A stretch of DNA of 64,000 nt from Desulfofustis glycolicus DSM 9705 (GCF_900130015.1 NZ_FQXS01000024.1:1-64000), one strand, 5' to 3'. Counted from the stretch's first letter, positions 1-9,326 are shown. Numbers and translations are program-made. Notes: generated by a model from the sequence alone, not told the origin.

Positions 1-1
1 C

Positions 2-175
2 GCTGATATCGTTACGATCCAGGAGTTGCTGGGCCACTCAGAAATAGAACTGACCATGCGCTACAGCCGACTGTCTAACCTAAAAACCCAGCATGATTAC
101 TACCGGGTTATGGAACGGCTGGAGACACAAAACGACGATACTCTGGCCGCAGAGGTTCCGCCCATCAGGAACTAG
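2..175 (+). CDS. Tyrosine recombinase/integrase, C-terminal fragment (runs off the left edge)
   Basis: Only the last 57 codons are in the window. They contain the end of a phage-type integrase catalytic domain: LLGHSEIELTMRYSRLS matches the family pattern LGH...T..Y, in which the His is an active-site residue and the Tyr in MRYSRL is the nucleophile that attacks the DNA phosphate. The tail after it is short and acidic. The enzyme would cut and rejoin DNA at attachment sites, either of a mobile element or, less likely, in chromosome dimer resolution. The stop codon lies inside a perfect 26-bp palindrome. The missing N-terminus prevents assignment to a subfamily. Confidence 0.85.
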   Translation, partial: ADIVTIQELLGHSEIELTMRYSRLSNLKTQHDYYRVMERLETQNDDTLAAEVPPIRN

Positions 176-186
176 TTCCTGATGGG
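161..186. repeat. Perfect 26-bp palindrome spanning the integrase stop codon
   Basis: The half-site CCCATCAGGAACT is followed directly by its exact reverse complement with no spacer. The TAG stop of the integrase sits at the centre. There is no T-run after it, so a bidirectional terminator is possible but not certain. A recombinase or regulator binding site is the other reading. Confidence 0.75.
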
Positions 187-759
187 CCTCTGGTCAGAAA
201 GACCTTGACGCGAGGACCAAAAGAGCACAATATATGAGCAACTAACACATCTATATCAATAGAAAAAACAGGATATGTTACGTATAGTTCCTGTATACCT
301 ATGGGGTAATGATCCTCCAATACCTAAAAGTAAAACAGGAATCTCAAACCAGAACTTACCCATGAACATCTTTACCTCAGGAGTGGAAGGGAGCACCTGA
401 GGTAGTTCTTGTGAATTTTGAGATTTACTTGAGCTGAAGGCGTCAGGCTAAATTGAAATTCTCCCTCCGAAAGCGTCAGCTCAGATCACGATTTCCACAG
501 ATCAATCCATATGTTATAGCGCCGCTCACCATTACTCATCGTGACTTTCAGTCATATGGATTATCCGAAAGTCAGCTCTTCCGACCACGATGACGATTGT
601 CATTGTTTGTTGAGACCCTCAGCTATGGAAGCCGGCTTGCGACACTGCCACCGGAATTGATCGATTGCATCAGCGTAATTGACAATCCGCAACGCTTCCG
701 GTACGCTGTGACATCTTTTGCAGGCGACAGATCGTTACAATTCACAGCGGGGCACGCCC
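176..759. other. Gene-free stretch with several short repeats
   Basis: I see no convincing gene here. The first 280 bases are AT-richer than the backbone, as at the edge of an inserted element. Visible structures are a 9-bp inverted repeat TACCTCAGG/CCTGAGGTA (373-381 and 396-404), a 10-bp inverted repeat AATCCATATG/CATATGGATT (504-513 and 553-562), and an imperfect direct repeat TCCGAAAG(CG)TCAGCTC (466-482 and 565-579) followed in both copies by a similar ACCACGAT/ATCACGAT stretch. No function can be assigned. Confidence 0.6.
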
Positions 760-2451
760 ATGATCATTGGCCTGGATGTCGGTGGCACGCACAGCGACGC
801 GGTTCTTTTCGACTCCCGGGGACTGGTACGTGATATCAAGGTACCGACCAACCCGGACAACCTCTACGAAACACTTCTTACGGCCTTTGACCTGCTGATG
901 GAGGGGCAACGGCCCGAGGACGTCAAGCGGTTGGTACTGAGCACCACGCTGGCCACCAACATGGTGGTGCAGAACACGCTGCCGCCGGTGGCCATGATCG
1001 TGTCGGGAGGTCCGGGAATCGACCCCGAGCATTTTCGTGTCGGTGATCATTATTACGTGGTGCGCGGCGCCCTGGATCACGGTGGACGCGAGATCGAGCC
1101 GCTCGATGAGCAGCAGATCAAGGCCGTCGGTGAGCAGATCAGGGCCGCCGGTCTGCCCTACGTGGGTGTCGTCACCAAGTTTTCCGTACGCAACCCGGAG
1201 CATGAACTGCGCCTGGCCGAACTGCTCGCCCCCTATGTCGAGCGGGTCTTTATGGGGCACCCCTTGTCCGGTGTGCTCAGTTTTCCCCGACGCATCGCCA
1301 CCACCTTTCTCAACGCCGCCGTCTATCCGGTGCACCGGGATTTCTTCACGGCGGTGCAGGAATCCCTGGCGCAAAAAGGGATTGTTGTGCCGATCCGGAT
1401 TCTCAAGCCCGACGGCGGCAACATGAATATGGCAACGTCGCTTGATTATCCGGCCCAGACCATCCTGAGCGGGCCATCGGCCAGTGTCATGGGGGCAATC
1501 GCCTATGCCCGCGCGGACGAGAGTTGTCTGGTTCTCGATATCGGCGGCACGACCACCGATATGGCGATCATCCTCGATGGGGTGCCGGTGCTCGCCTCCG
1601 GGGGCATTGAAATCGGGCCATACAAGACCTTGATCCGCGCATTGCAGACTCGCTCCATCGGCATCGGCGGCGACAGCGTCGTTCGGGTCCGCGATTCTCA
1701 GATCAGTATCGGTCCGGATCGCCTCGGGCGGGCCATGGCCTACGGCGGGCCGCTGCCGACACCGACCGACGCCTTTTGTGTCCTCGGTCTGGCCGACGGC
1801 GGCGACCGATCTCGCTCGGTCCAGGGATTGACGCCGCTGGCCGCTGCTCTACAGCTGTCCGTCGAGGAGATTGCCGAATTGATTTTTACCACCGCCTGCC
1901 GGGAAATCTTGACCGCAGCGCGGAATATGGTGAGCGATATCAACAGTCGCCCGGTCTACACCGTGCACGAGATGCACGAGGGTATCCAGATTCAGCCGGA
2001 CCGCATGCTCGTTCTCGGCGGGCCGGCGAGCCAGTTCGCTGAGCGGTTGACCACGCTGTTTCCCGGCGAGGTCATGCCGGTGCCGCACTGGCAGGTCGCC
2101 AATGCCATCGGCTGCGCGTTGGCGCGCACCACCTGCGAGGTGACGGTTTACGCCGATACGGCCCGCCAGGTGGTGACGGCCCAGGGTGAGGGCTATCATC
2201 AGAATATTCCTGCCAGCTTCGATCTCGGCAACATCCGGGAGATCGCTCTCGAGTTGGTACGGAAAAAGGCCCTGGCCCGCGGGGCCAATCCGGAGTTTGT
2301 CCAGACCGAGGTCGTTGAAGAGGCGCAATTCAACATGGTGCGCGGTTTTTATACGGTCGGCAAAAATATCCGGGTACGGGCCCAGGTCAAACCCGGATTG
2401 ATCCACGGTTACGATCCGCAGACCGAAACGCTGAATCGTTCCGACTTGTAG
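760..2451 (+). CDS. Hydantoinase/oxoprolinase family protein (HyuA-like)
   Basis: A 564-residue protein of the ATP-dependent hydantoinase/5-oxoprolinase A-subunit family, which uses an actin-like ATPase fold to drive ring opening or related amide chemistry. The N-terminal phosphate-binding motif is GLDVGGTHSDAVLF. A second ATPase motif, LDIGGTTTDMAII, lies near residue 265. At 564 residues it is shorter than typical HyuA subunits (near 690), with the C-terminal part reduced, and no HyuB partner follows. I chose the ATG at 760 because the family motif begins there; an upstream TTG at 718 would add 14 unrelated residues. It is followed 116 bases later by a deacetylase-fold gene on the same strand, suggesting a joint role in amide metabolism. 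The substrate is unknown. Confidence 0.85.
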   Translation: MIIGLDVGGTHSDAVLFDSRGLVRDIKVPTNPDNLYETLLTAFDLLMEGQRPEDVKRLVLSTTLATNMVVQNTLPPVAMIVSGGPGIDPEHFRVGDHYYVVRGALDHGGREIEPLDEQQIKAVGEQIRAAGLPYVGVVTKFSVRNPEHELRLAELLAPYVERVFMGHPLSGVLSFPRRIATTFLNAAVYPVHRDFFTAVQESLAQKGIVVPIRILKPDGGNMNMATSLDYPAQTILSGPSASVMGAIAYARADESCLVLDIGGTTTDMAIILDGVPVLASGGIEIGPYKTLIRALQTRSIGIGGDSVVRVRDSQISIGPDRLGRAMAYGGPLPTPTDAFCVLGLADGGDRSRSVQGLTPLAAALQLSVEEIAELIFTTACREILTAARNMVSDINSRPVYTVHEMHEGIQIQPDRMLVLGGPASQFAERLTTLFPGEVMPVPHWQVANAIGCALARTTCEVTVYADTARQVVTAQGEGYHQNIPASFDLGNIREIALELVRKKALARGANPEFVQTEVVEEAQFNMVRGFYTVGKNIRVRAQVKPGLIHGYDPQTETLNRSDL

Positions 2452-2567
2452 CACTATAATCAGGCCTGCCTCTCCCGGTGTCGGTCATCGAGGAGGCAGG
2501 GCGGCAGGACCGCTCACGGCAGGAGCCGGTGCCTGCAGTCACCAATAACGTGCCAGGATCTCCAGTT

Positions 2568-3884
2568 ATGCTTCGCGCCACCCACAAAACCGGACTCGTC
2601 TTTTTCCCGGCCTTCGACTGGGCCATCGATCCCACTCACCCGGAACGGGAAGAGCGTCTGCTCTATACCCAGGACCAGGTGTTCGAGGAGGGGTTACTCG
2701 ATATCGACGGCATCGTCGAACTCAAGTCCGATCTGGTGAACATCAAGGATATTCAGCGTGTTCATTTCTGTGTGCCGGATCCCTGGGCGGTCATTACCGA
2801 GTCGCACCTGATCAGTGCCGGCGGGGCCAAGACCATCGGCATGGCGGTCATGGACGGCACCATCGAACGCGGTTTCGCGCTGGTACGGCCGCCGGGCCAC
2901 CATGCCAACCGGGTGGTTCACGGGGCGCGGGGGTTCTGCAACATCAATATCGAAGCGATCATGATCGAATATCTTCGCCGGGCTTACGGGGTCGACCGGG
3001 TGGCGATCGTCGACACCGACTGCCACCACGGCGACGGTACCCAGGATATCTATTGGCACGACCCGGATACGCTGTTTATCTCCATCCACCAGGATGGTCG
3101 CACCCTTTACCCGGGAAGTGGCTTTCTCAACGATTTCGGCGGCCCCAATGCCGCCGGCACGACCATCAATCTGCCGCTGCCGCCGGAGACCTGCGACGAA
3201 GGGTTCCTCTACGCCATCGAGCACGCGGTATTGCCGATTCTCGAGGATTTTCAGCCGCAGTTGATCATCAATTCGGCGGGGCAGGACAATCACTATTCCG
3301 ATCCGATCACCAATATGAATTTTTCCGCCCGCGGCTATGCCCGGTTGACGTCGATGCTCAAGGCGGATATCGCCGTTCTCGAAGGCGGCTACGCGATCGA
3401 AGGGGCGCTTCCCTACGTCAATGCCGGTATCATCATGGCCATGGCCGGTCTCGATTACAGTCACCTGCGCGAACCGGACTTCAACCCGGACCGGTTGCAC
3501 CAGGATCCCGATGTGACCAGGGTGATAGAGAAGACCTGCAACTACGCGCTGGAGATCTGGAACAAACGGGCGGCCATCACCCATACGGTTCGGAAAAAGC
3601 CGGATTGCGGCGAACGGCGCCGCCAGATTTTCTACGATACCGACAACATTCTGGAAACACAGGAAGAGACTATCCGCATTTGTGATGACTGCGCCGGCGC
3701 CCTGCGGATCGACAGTATTTCCGACCGCGGCGTCCGCATGCTCGGGGTGACCATCCCGCGCAAGGCCTGCTCCCGTTGTATCGAGCAGGGGCACCAGTGG
3801 TATGAGAACGGTGATCGTAACCACTACCGCCACATCTTCCTGCAGGATCGTGTCACCGATCGCTATAGCGAGCGCAAGGACTGA
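2568..3884 (+). CDS. Histone deacetylase-family amidohydrolase with C-terminal Cys-pair tail
   Basis: A 438-residue member of the HDAC/AcuC/acetylpolyamine amidohydrolase superfamily, zinc enzymes that hydrolyse acetyl-lysine or acetylpolyamine amides. Visible family motifs are RPPGHHA (catalytic His pair), DTDCHHGDGTQD (zinc Asp and His), SAGQDNHYSDP in place of the usual SAGFDAHxxDPL (the zinc Asp is retained), and LEGGY (transition-state Tyr). After the catalytic domain comes an extension with CDDC and CSRC pairs about 45 residues apart, resembling a zinc ribbon. The ATG at 2568 was preferred to a GTG at 2478: an AGGATC-like ribosome site precedes it and the conserved TGLVFFPAFDW starts there. 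Bacterial members more often act on small molecules than on proteins, so the substrate is open. Confidence 0.85.
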   Translation: MLRATHKTGLVFFPAFDWAIDPTHPEREERLLYTQDQVFEEGLLDIDGIVELKSDLVNIKDIQRVHFCVPDPWAVITESHLISAGGAKTIGMAVMDGTIERGFALVRPPGHHANRVVHGARGFCNINIEAIMIEYLRRAYGVDRVAIVDTDCHHGDGTQDIYWHDPDTLFISIHQDGRTLYPGSGFLNDFGGPNAAGTTINLPLPPETCDEGFLYAIEHAVLPILEDFQPQLIINSAGQDNHYSDPITNMNFSARGYARLTSMLKADIAVLEGGYAIEGALPYVNAGIIMAMAGLDYSHLREPDFNPDRLHQDPDVTRVIEKTCNYALEIWNKRAAITHTVRKKPDCGERRRQIFYDTDNILETQEETIRICDDCAGALRIDSISDRGVRMLGVTIPRKACSRCIEQGHQWYENGDRNHYRHIFLQDRVTDRYSERKD

Positions 3885-3911
3885 GCGCAGGCTGCGTACC
3901 CTCCCGCCATT

Positions 3912-4757
3912 TCATATGATCTTGATGACCACGGCGCCGGCGGTTACCGTACAGATTGAGAGCACGCGCAACCAGGTGAGTCTCTCTCCCAGGCAGCAGA
4001 CGGCGATGATCGCCGCGATGACCACAGATGTCTCGCGCAATGCGGCGACCAGGGCGATTGGCGCACGCATCATGGCCCACAAAACCAACCCGTAGGATGC
4101 CAGCGAGCACGCCCCGCCAACCAGCCCCCGTGCCCATTGTATTCGTGTCCGCCGCCAGCTTGCTATCCGGCCGAGTAGTGCCGACAAGACAATGAACACT
4201 GCTGCGGTGAGCAGAAACAACCAGCTGGTATAGGCCAGCGCATGGCCGGCCAGCCGCACGCCGTGGCCGTCAACCAGCGTATAGCAGACGATGATAGCGG
4301 CGGTGGCCAGTACTGGACCAACCGTCGCCCAGTCCAGCGATTTCGCTCGCCAGGCGTCGCCGGAGAGCAGCACTATCCCGCCGCAAATGCAGCCGATACC
4401 AAGCCAAGCCCCGACGGACGGCGACTCACCGTACAGCAAGGCCATTGCCAATGCCGTTATGACCGGGGCGATGCCGCGCATCATCGGATAAGAGAAACTG
4501 AGTTGACCGAAACGATAGCAAACGGCCAGCAAGACAAAATAGATTACGTGGAGCACCACCGACAGCGCCAGATAGTTCCAGCTTTCGCTCTGCGGTAGTG
4601 GGAGGAATGGTATCAGGAACAGCGTCCAGAACGCCGCTCCGACAACCAGAAGACAGGTGTCCTGAAGGTTGTGAGAGGAGGCGCGGATGAGTGCATTCCA
4701 GCTGGCGTGGAGCAAAGCCGCGAGCAACACGATGAGCAATACTTCCAGCGGCATCAT
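3912..4757 (-). CDS. EamA/DMT-family transporter
   Basis: An inner-membrane protein of 281 residues with about ten hydrophobic segments in two halves, as in the drug/metabolite transporter superfamily (two EamA repeats). The start LLAALLHASWNALIRAS resembles the EamA domain opening, and a Pro/Gly-containing segment with GESPSVGAWLGIGCICGG sits in the middle, as between the two repeats. Members export amino acids, metabolites or drugs. The substrate cannot be read from sequence. The start codon has a GGAG site 4 bases upstream. It is the last gene of a minus-strand group with the dihydrouridine synthase and MscS genes, 21 bases after the former. Confidence 0.85.
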   Translation of the reverse strand: MMPLEVLLIVLLAALLHASWNALIRASSHNLQDTCLLVVGAAFWTLFLIPFLPLPQSESWNYLALSVVLHVIYFVLLAVCYRFGQLSFSYPMMRGIAPVITALAMALLYGESPSVGAWLGIGCICGGIVLLSGDAWRAKSLDWATVGPVLATAAIIVCYTLVDGHGVRLAGHALAYTSWLFLLTAAVFIVLSALLGRIASWRRTRIQWARGLVGGACSLASYGLVLWAMMRAPIALVAALRETSVVIAAIIAVCCLGERLTWLRVLSICTVTAGAVVIKII

Positions 4758-4778
4758 TTTCTCCAGCGAAGGTGGCGG

Positions 4779-5735
4779 TTATTCTGCCGTGCCGACGATT
4801 GCTTGTACTGCTTCATGATAAGCGTGTTCGCTGGTTGCCCGGGTGATTTTCTTCAGGTGCCTGTGTGCTCCGGGAAACGCATCGATAAAATAGATCCAGA
4901 TCTGTTTCAAGCGGCCGAGCAGGTGGCCCGGACCGCTCAGTCGATCCTTGAGGGCCAGGAACAGTTCGTCATGGAAAGCGGCCAGGGAGACCAGTCGCGC
5001 TGGACCGGAAGCAACCTCGCCTTTGATTTCCGCCGGTAGAAACGGGTTGGCGAGCAGACCGCGACCGATCATCCACCTTTCCACGGCGGGAAACCGCCCG
5101 GCGAGTTCGTGGAAGACCTGCCGGGAGGTGATATCGCCGTTGTAGGTCAGGCGATGACGGGTCAGGTAGCAGCAGCGGGCGAAGGCATCGGGATCGGTTT
5201 GGCCGCTATAGAGCTGGCTGCCGAGACGGGCGTGGATGGTGATCCCGGTCAGCGGGAAGGGGTCGAGCCGGGGGAGCAGTGCCAGCGATTCCCGAGCGTC
5301 ATGGTAGCCCAGGCGCATCTTGATCGACAGGCACGGCTTCAGCTCCGGCAAGACCGCTTCCAGCAGCGCGACGATGGCGTCGGGGTAGGGCAGCAGCCCG
5401 GAACCGCGCCGTTTCTTGGCGACCATTCGCACCGGGCAGCCCAGATTCCAGTTGATATCCCGGTAGCCCAGTTCGAACAGGCGATTACCGAGGGCCAGAA
5501 AACCGGTTGCATCGGTATTGAGCAATTGCGGGGTGACCGGCAGAGAAGTATTGGCCTCCGGCTGCAGGTCGGCCAGCACCTTGTCGGCAAAGACGGCGGT
5601 GCTCTGCGGATTGATAAACGGGGCGACGGCCCCGTCGAGGCCGGAGAAGTGAGCGGCGTAGACTCGGCGGAACAGGGCGTCGGTGATGCCCTTGAGCGGG
5701 GCCATGATCAGTTCCGGTTGCAAAGACTCGCTCAC
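4779..5735 (-). CDS. tRNA-dihydrouridine synthase (DusC-like)
   Basis: A flavoenzyme of 318 residues that reduces specific uridines in tRNA to dihydrouridine using FMN and NADPH. The TIM-barrel start MAPLKGITDALFRRV binds FMN, and NLGCPVRMVAKKRRGSGLL carries the catalytic Cys and the following Lys/Arg run. The motifs IHARLG and YNGDI are also in place. Lacking the usual N-G-C-P spelling (here N-L-G-C-P), it is closest to the DusC branch by eye. The start is a GTG overlapping the TGA of the upstream MscS gene (GTGA), which indicates translational coupling. An internal ATG at residue 11 is an alternative. Confidence 0.88.
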   Translation of the reverse strand: MSESLQPELIMAPLKGITDALFRRVYAAHFSGLDGAVAPFINPQSTAVFADKVLADLQPEANTSLPVTPQLLNTDATGFLALGNRLFELGYRDINWNLGCPVRMVAKKRRGSGLLPYPDAIVALLEAVLPELKPCLSIKMRLGYHDARESLALLPRLDPFPLTGITIHARLGSQLYSGQTDPDAFARCCYLTRHRLTYNGDITSRQVFHELAGRFPAVERWMIGRGLLANPFLPAEIKGEVASGPARLVSLAAFHDELFLALKDRLSGPGHLLGRLKQIWIYFIDAFPGAHRHLKKITRATSEHAYHEAVQAIVGTAE

Positions 5736-7027
5736 GATGCGTGCTGGTCCGTTTGCACAGCGGAAAGCGCGGCCGGCCGGCCCCAGTGGCGCATATCGTG
5801 GCCGCTCGGGTTCTGGAAGACCAGCAGGTCGAATTGCGGCAGCGCGGCGAGCAGGTGATCAAAGATGTCGGCCTGGATCGCTTCGTAGTGAGCCCAGCGC
5901 TTGTCTTTGCTGAAGACGTAGATTTCCAGCGGCAGGCCGTGCTCGGTGGGAGCGAGGTGACGGACGAGAAAGGTCATCTCCTGGTTGACCTGTGGCAGAC
6001 TTTTCAGGTAGGCGATGACATAGGCGCGAAATACGCCGATATTGGTTTGCCGGCGGCCGTTGATCGGCAGGGCCGGATCGTCCGGGAACGAGTGTTGCCG
6101 GTTGAATTCCTCAATGTCCTTGGCCTTGGCGCTGAGATAGTCTTTGAGTAAGTGAATTTTGGAGAAGCGTTCGAGCAGGTCGTGATCGCAGAAACGGATC
6201 GAGTTGATATCGATCATCAGCGCTCGTTTGATCCGCCGCCCCCCGGATTCGGCCATCCCCCGCCAGTTCTTGAAGGAGTTTGACACCAGTGCATAGGTGG
6301 GGATGGTGGTGATCGTCTTGTCCCAATTCTGGACGCGGATGGTGTGGATCGAAATACCAATCACGTCGCCGTCGGCGCCATAGGACGGCATTTCGACCCA
6401 ATCCCCGATCCGCACCATGTCGGTGGCGGTCAGTTGTACCGATGCGACGAAGCCGACGATGGTGTCCCTGAACACCAGCATGGTTACCGCGGTCATACCG
6501 CCGAGCACCGAGATGATTCCCCACGGTGACATGCCGGAGAAAATCGAGATGACGAAAATCGCACCGAAGATATAGCTGGCGATCTTGGCCGCATCGACGA
6601 AGCCGTTGAGCACGTCGGCCCGTTTCATTTTCACCAGCCGGGCGATATCTCCAGCAGCCGACAGGACGGTGTTGATGCTGAGTACGCCGACCAGTACGAA
6701 AAAGACCAGGGTGGTACGCTTCAGGATCAGGTAGATGGCACTTCCTTCAGGCAGCAGCGCATCGATGGACAGATTCATCAGCAGCAGCGGTACGAACCAG
6801 CTGACAGTGTCAATCACCCGGTGATTGACCAGCACATCATCCCAGCGATGCCGGTTTCGCCTGATCCATCCCATGCTGATAGCCCGCAGGACCCGGCGCA
6901 GAACGATGGTGGCGATCATGATGATCAGCAGGATCAAGGATACACTGATGATCAGGGCGGCCGACTCGGCAAGCGTCGCTTCGAGGCCGAAGGCAAGCAG
7001 CTGTTGATAAAACCAATTGTCGGACAT
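5732..7027 (-). CDS. Mechanosensitive ion channel, MscS family (YbdG-like)
   Basis: A channel of 431 residues that opens under membrane tension to release solutes on osmotic downshock. It has about five transmembrane segments in the first 220 residues, then the MscS pore and beta domain: VLGGMTAVTMLVFRDTIVGF is the pore-lining helix region, and GDWVEMPSYGADGDVIGISI starts the beta domain. The 50-residue insertion in the cytoplasmic part fits the YbdG/MscM subgroup rather than small MscS. The ATG at 7027 has a GGAGA site 6 bases upstream; an upstream ATG at 7123 would add an unrelated basic leader. It is divergent from the CCA-transferase gene, with 115 bases between the starts. Confidence 0.88.
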   Translation of the reverse strand: MSDNWFYQQLLAFGLEATLAESAALIISVSLILLIIMIATIVLRRVLRAISMGWIRRNRHRWDDVLVNHRVIDTVSWFVPLLLMNLSIDALLPEGSAIYLILKRTTLVFFVLVGVLSINTVLSAAGDIARLVKMKRADVLNGFVDAAKIASYIFGAIFVISIFSGMSPWGIISVLGGMTAVTMLVFRDTIVGFVASVQLTATDMVRIGDWVEMPSYGADGDVIGISIHTIRVQNWDKTITTIPTYALVSNSFKNWRGMAESGGRRIKRALMIDINSIRFCDHDLLERFSKIHLLKDYLSAKAKDIEEFNRQHSFPDDPALPINGRRQTNIGVFRAYVIAYLKSLPQVNQEMTFLVRHLAPTEHGLPLEIYVFSKDKRWAHYEAIQADIFDHLLAALPQFDLLVFQNPSGHDMRHWGRPAALSAVQTDQHAS

Positions 7028-7142
7028 CTGGTCTCCGGCAAATCGTCTGAGAAACGGTGTGCAGATCGGGTGATTATGGTACCCTGATTTCCTGGGCAGC
7101 ACGTTAGCGGCTACTATAGACAACTTCGGCGAGAAAAAAAAG

Positions 7143-8705
7143 GTGCGACAGAAGCAGCAGATATCGTTGGCAGCTTTGGCCCGGTTTTATCCGGATGGGT
7201 TGTTTGACCTGTTGCCGGAGATTGCCGGCTGCCGTGGACAGTGTGTCTACCTGGTTGGCGGGGTTCTGCGCGACTGGTTGCGCAGGGTCGCCGTGGTGCC
7301 GCCCGATCTCGATGTGGCCGTTCAGTGCGACGCCGCCGGATTTCTGCGGCGGTTGGCGCGACGGCTCGGCAGCGGCACGGTGGTGGTACTCGGCGATCCC
7401 GCCGATGATACCTGCCGACTGGTGTTGCCCGAGTTGGTTATCGATGCGGCCGGTTTCCGAGACGGGGCGACGGAGATAGCGAAGGATCTGGTCAAGCGCG
7501 ATTTCACCATCAACGCCATGGCTGTCGACCTGGCGGCAAAGGACGGGCATGGTCAGGCGCCCCTGATCGACCCGCTCGGCGGCAAGCAGGATATCGAAAA
7601 CGGTATCATCCGCTCCTGCCCGGGCGCTTTCGTCGCCGACCCACTGCGCTTGCTACGGGCCATCCGATTGGCCGCTGAGCTCGATTTTGTCATCGAGGAC
7701 GAGACACTGGCCGAAATCGGCGCGGTCGCACACCTGATCACAAGCAGTGCCGCCGAACGGATCAATGCAGAATGGGAGCGGATCATGGCGACGCCGCGGG
7801 CGGCTTCGGCCTGCGCCGCCATGGATTCTTGTGGACTGCTGGCAGAGGTGGCCCCGGAATTGATGCATGGTGACGGGGTCGGTCAGCCGGCCTGTCACCA
7901 TCTCGATGTGCTCGACCATAATATCGAAACGCTGCGGTGTCTGGAACGGGTCATCGATACACCGGCGGAGTTTTTTCCCGAATCGTCCGGCTCACTGGTC
8001 GATTATCTCGCCGAGCCGAGTCATCGGATGCAGCTCAAATGGGCGGCACTGTTTCACGATGTCGGTAAGCCGACGGCTAAGGCGCTGCGCCCCGACGCAG
8101 GCAGTTGTGAGCCGCGCATTACCTTTTACGGTCACGATGAACGGGGCGGGGAAATTTTTTTGCGCCGGGCCGAGCGGCTGCATTGGAACCGGCGGCGGGC
8201 CCAGCGGGTCGCCGAGTTGATCGCGATGCACATGCATCCGTTTCATCTCTGTAACGTTGCCCGGCGTGACGGCGAGGTGAGCCGCCGAGCCCTGCTGAAG
8301 ATCTGTCGCCGGGCCGGTGACGATCTGGCCGGTTTGTTTGTCCTGGCCATGGCCGACACGCTGGCCGGGCAGGGCACGGATCGGCCGGCAACCATCGAGA
8401 CAGAATTGGCCGGGCTGTACGCCCGGGTCGACCGTCTCTATCACGAGACCATCGCCCCGGTATTGAACGGACCGAAATTGTTGACCGGCAACGATCTGAT
8501 TGCTACATTGCGCCTGGAGCCCGGGCCGTTGTTTCGTGAGCTGTTGGAAGGCGTTGAAACGGCGGTGGTTGAAGGAGTAGTGCACACCCGGGAGGAGGCG
8601 CTTGGCTGGGTCGATCGTTATCTTGCCGAGCGGGAACATGAGATGTCCGGGCGAACCGGGGCGCGTTCCGGACCCGAGCGGACCCGGTCCGGGCACAAGG
8701 GATGA
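7143..8705 (+). CDS. CCA tRNA nucleotidyltransferase/poly(A) polymerase family protein with HD domain
   Basis: A class II nucleotidyltransferase of 520 residues. The head domain shows GGVLRDWLRR (nucleotide-binding loop) and DLDVAV (the DxD metal-binding carboxylates). KRDFTINAMAVDL is the following conserved strand, and DPLRLLRAIRLAAELDF is the neck motif. An HD phosphohydrolase domain follows with LFHDVGKP near residue 305, as in the E. coli-type enzyme with phosphatase activity. It would add or repair the 3' CCA of tRNA. Distinguishing CCA-adding from A-adding or poly(A) enzymes is unsafe by eye. The start is a GTG after an A/G-rich run. The gene is tightly followed by rlmE (3 bases). Confidence 0.85.
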   Translation: MRQKQQISLAALARFYPDGLFDLLPEIAGCRGQCVYLVGGVLRDWLRRVAVVPPDLDVAVQCDAAGFLRRLARRLGSGTVVVLGDPADDTCRLVLPELVIDAAGFRDGATEIAKDLVKRDFTINAMAVDLAAKDGHGQAPLIDPLGGKQDIENGIIRSCPGAFVADPLRLLRAIRLAAELDFVIEDETLAEIGAVAHLITSSAAERINAEWERIMATPRAASACAAMDSCGLLAEVAPELMHGDGVGQPACHHLDVLDHNIETLRCLERVIDTPAEFFPESSGSLVDYLAEPSHRMQLKWAALFHDVGKPTAKALRPDAGSCEPRITFYGHDERGGEIFLRRAERLHWNRRRAQRVAELIAMHMHPFHLCNVARRDGEVSRRALLKICRRAGDDLAGLFVLAMADTLAGQGTDRPATIETELAGLYARVDRLYHETIAPVLNGPKLLTGNDLIATLRLEPGPLFRELLEGVETAVVEGVVHTREEALGWVDRYLAEREHEMSGRTGARSGPERTRSGHKG

Positions 8706-8708
8706 ACC

Positions 8709-9326
8709 GTGCGAAAAGTCAGGGATTACTATTTTCAGAAGGCCAAGAAGGATCGGTATCCGGCACGGTCTATCTATAAACTGGAAGAGGTGCAGAAAAA
8801 GTACCGGCTGCTCAGGCCAGGCGACAGCGTCCTTGATCTCGGCTGCCACCCGGGCAGCTGGTCGCTCTATGCGTCCGAGGTGGTTGGTCCGAAAGGGGTC
8901 GTCGTCGGTATCGACCTGCAGGAGACGGCCATCGCAGCTCGACCCGGCGGCGCTGCTATTCACTGGTTCTGCGGTGATATCGCCGACCCGGAGCAGATCT
9001 CCCGGATCCGCCGGATCCGGCCGGCGTTCAAGGTGCTCCTGTCCGATATCGCCCCGCGGACGACGGGCAATCGCTGGACCGATCACCAGCAGTCGATGCG
9101 TTTGGCCGAGCAAACACTGCATCTTGCCGGGCAGCTGCTCCATGAAAAGGGGCACTATCTGTGCAAACTGTTTCAGGGAGAGGAAACGGTATCTTTTATC
9201 GCTACGCTGAAGGAGCAGTTTTCCCTGGTCAAGGTGATCAAGCCGAACAGTTCCCGTAAGGAAAGCCGCGAACTATTCGTCCTCGGCATGGAGTACCGGA
9301 AGACGGTGGACCCGCAACAGCGGTAA
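8709..9326 (+). CDS. rlmE: 23S rRNA 2'-O-methyltransferase RlmE (FtsJ/RrmJ)
   Basis: A SAM-dependent methyltransferase of 205 residues that methylates the ribose of the A-loop uridine (U2552 in E. coli) of 23S rRNA. The early [16 protein letters not shown] holds the first catalytic Lys of the K-D-K-E tetrad, and [11 protein letters not shown] is the SAM-binding loop. [12 protein letters not shown] supplies the Asp, [10 protein letters not shown] the second Lys, and [13 protein letters not shown] the Glu. Length matches the family. It starts with GTG, with an AAGGGA site overlapping the end of the preceding gene. Confidence 0.93.
   Translation: MRKVRDYYFQKAKKDRYPARSIYKLEEVQKKYRLLRPGDSVLDLGCHPGSWSLYASEVVGPKGVVVGIDLQETAIAARPGGAAIHWFCGDIADPEQISRIRRIRPAFKVLLSDIAPRTTGNRWTDHQQSMRLAEQTLHLAGQLLHEKGHYLCKLFQGEETVSFIATLKEQFSLVKVIKPNSSRKESRELFVLGMEYRKTVDPQQR

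Noticed and set aside
597-833. Small open frame ahead of the hydantoinase gene
   Set aside because: It overlaps the real hydantoinase start in another frame and has no recognisable protein features.
8602-9210. Overlapping open frame across the 3' end of the CCA-transferase and rlmE
   Set aside because: It is an out-of-frame shadow of two clear genes in GC-rich DNA.
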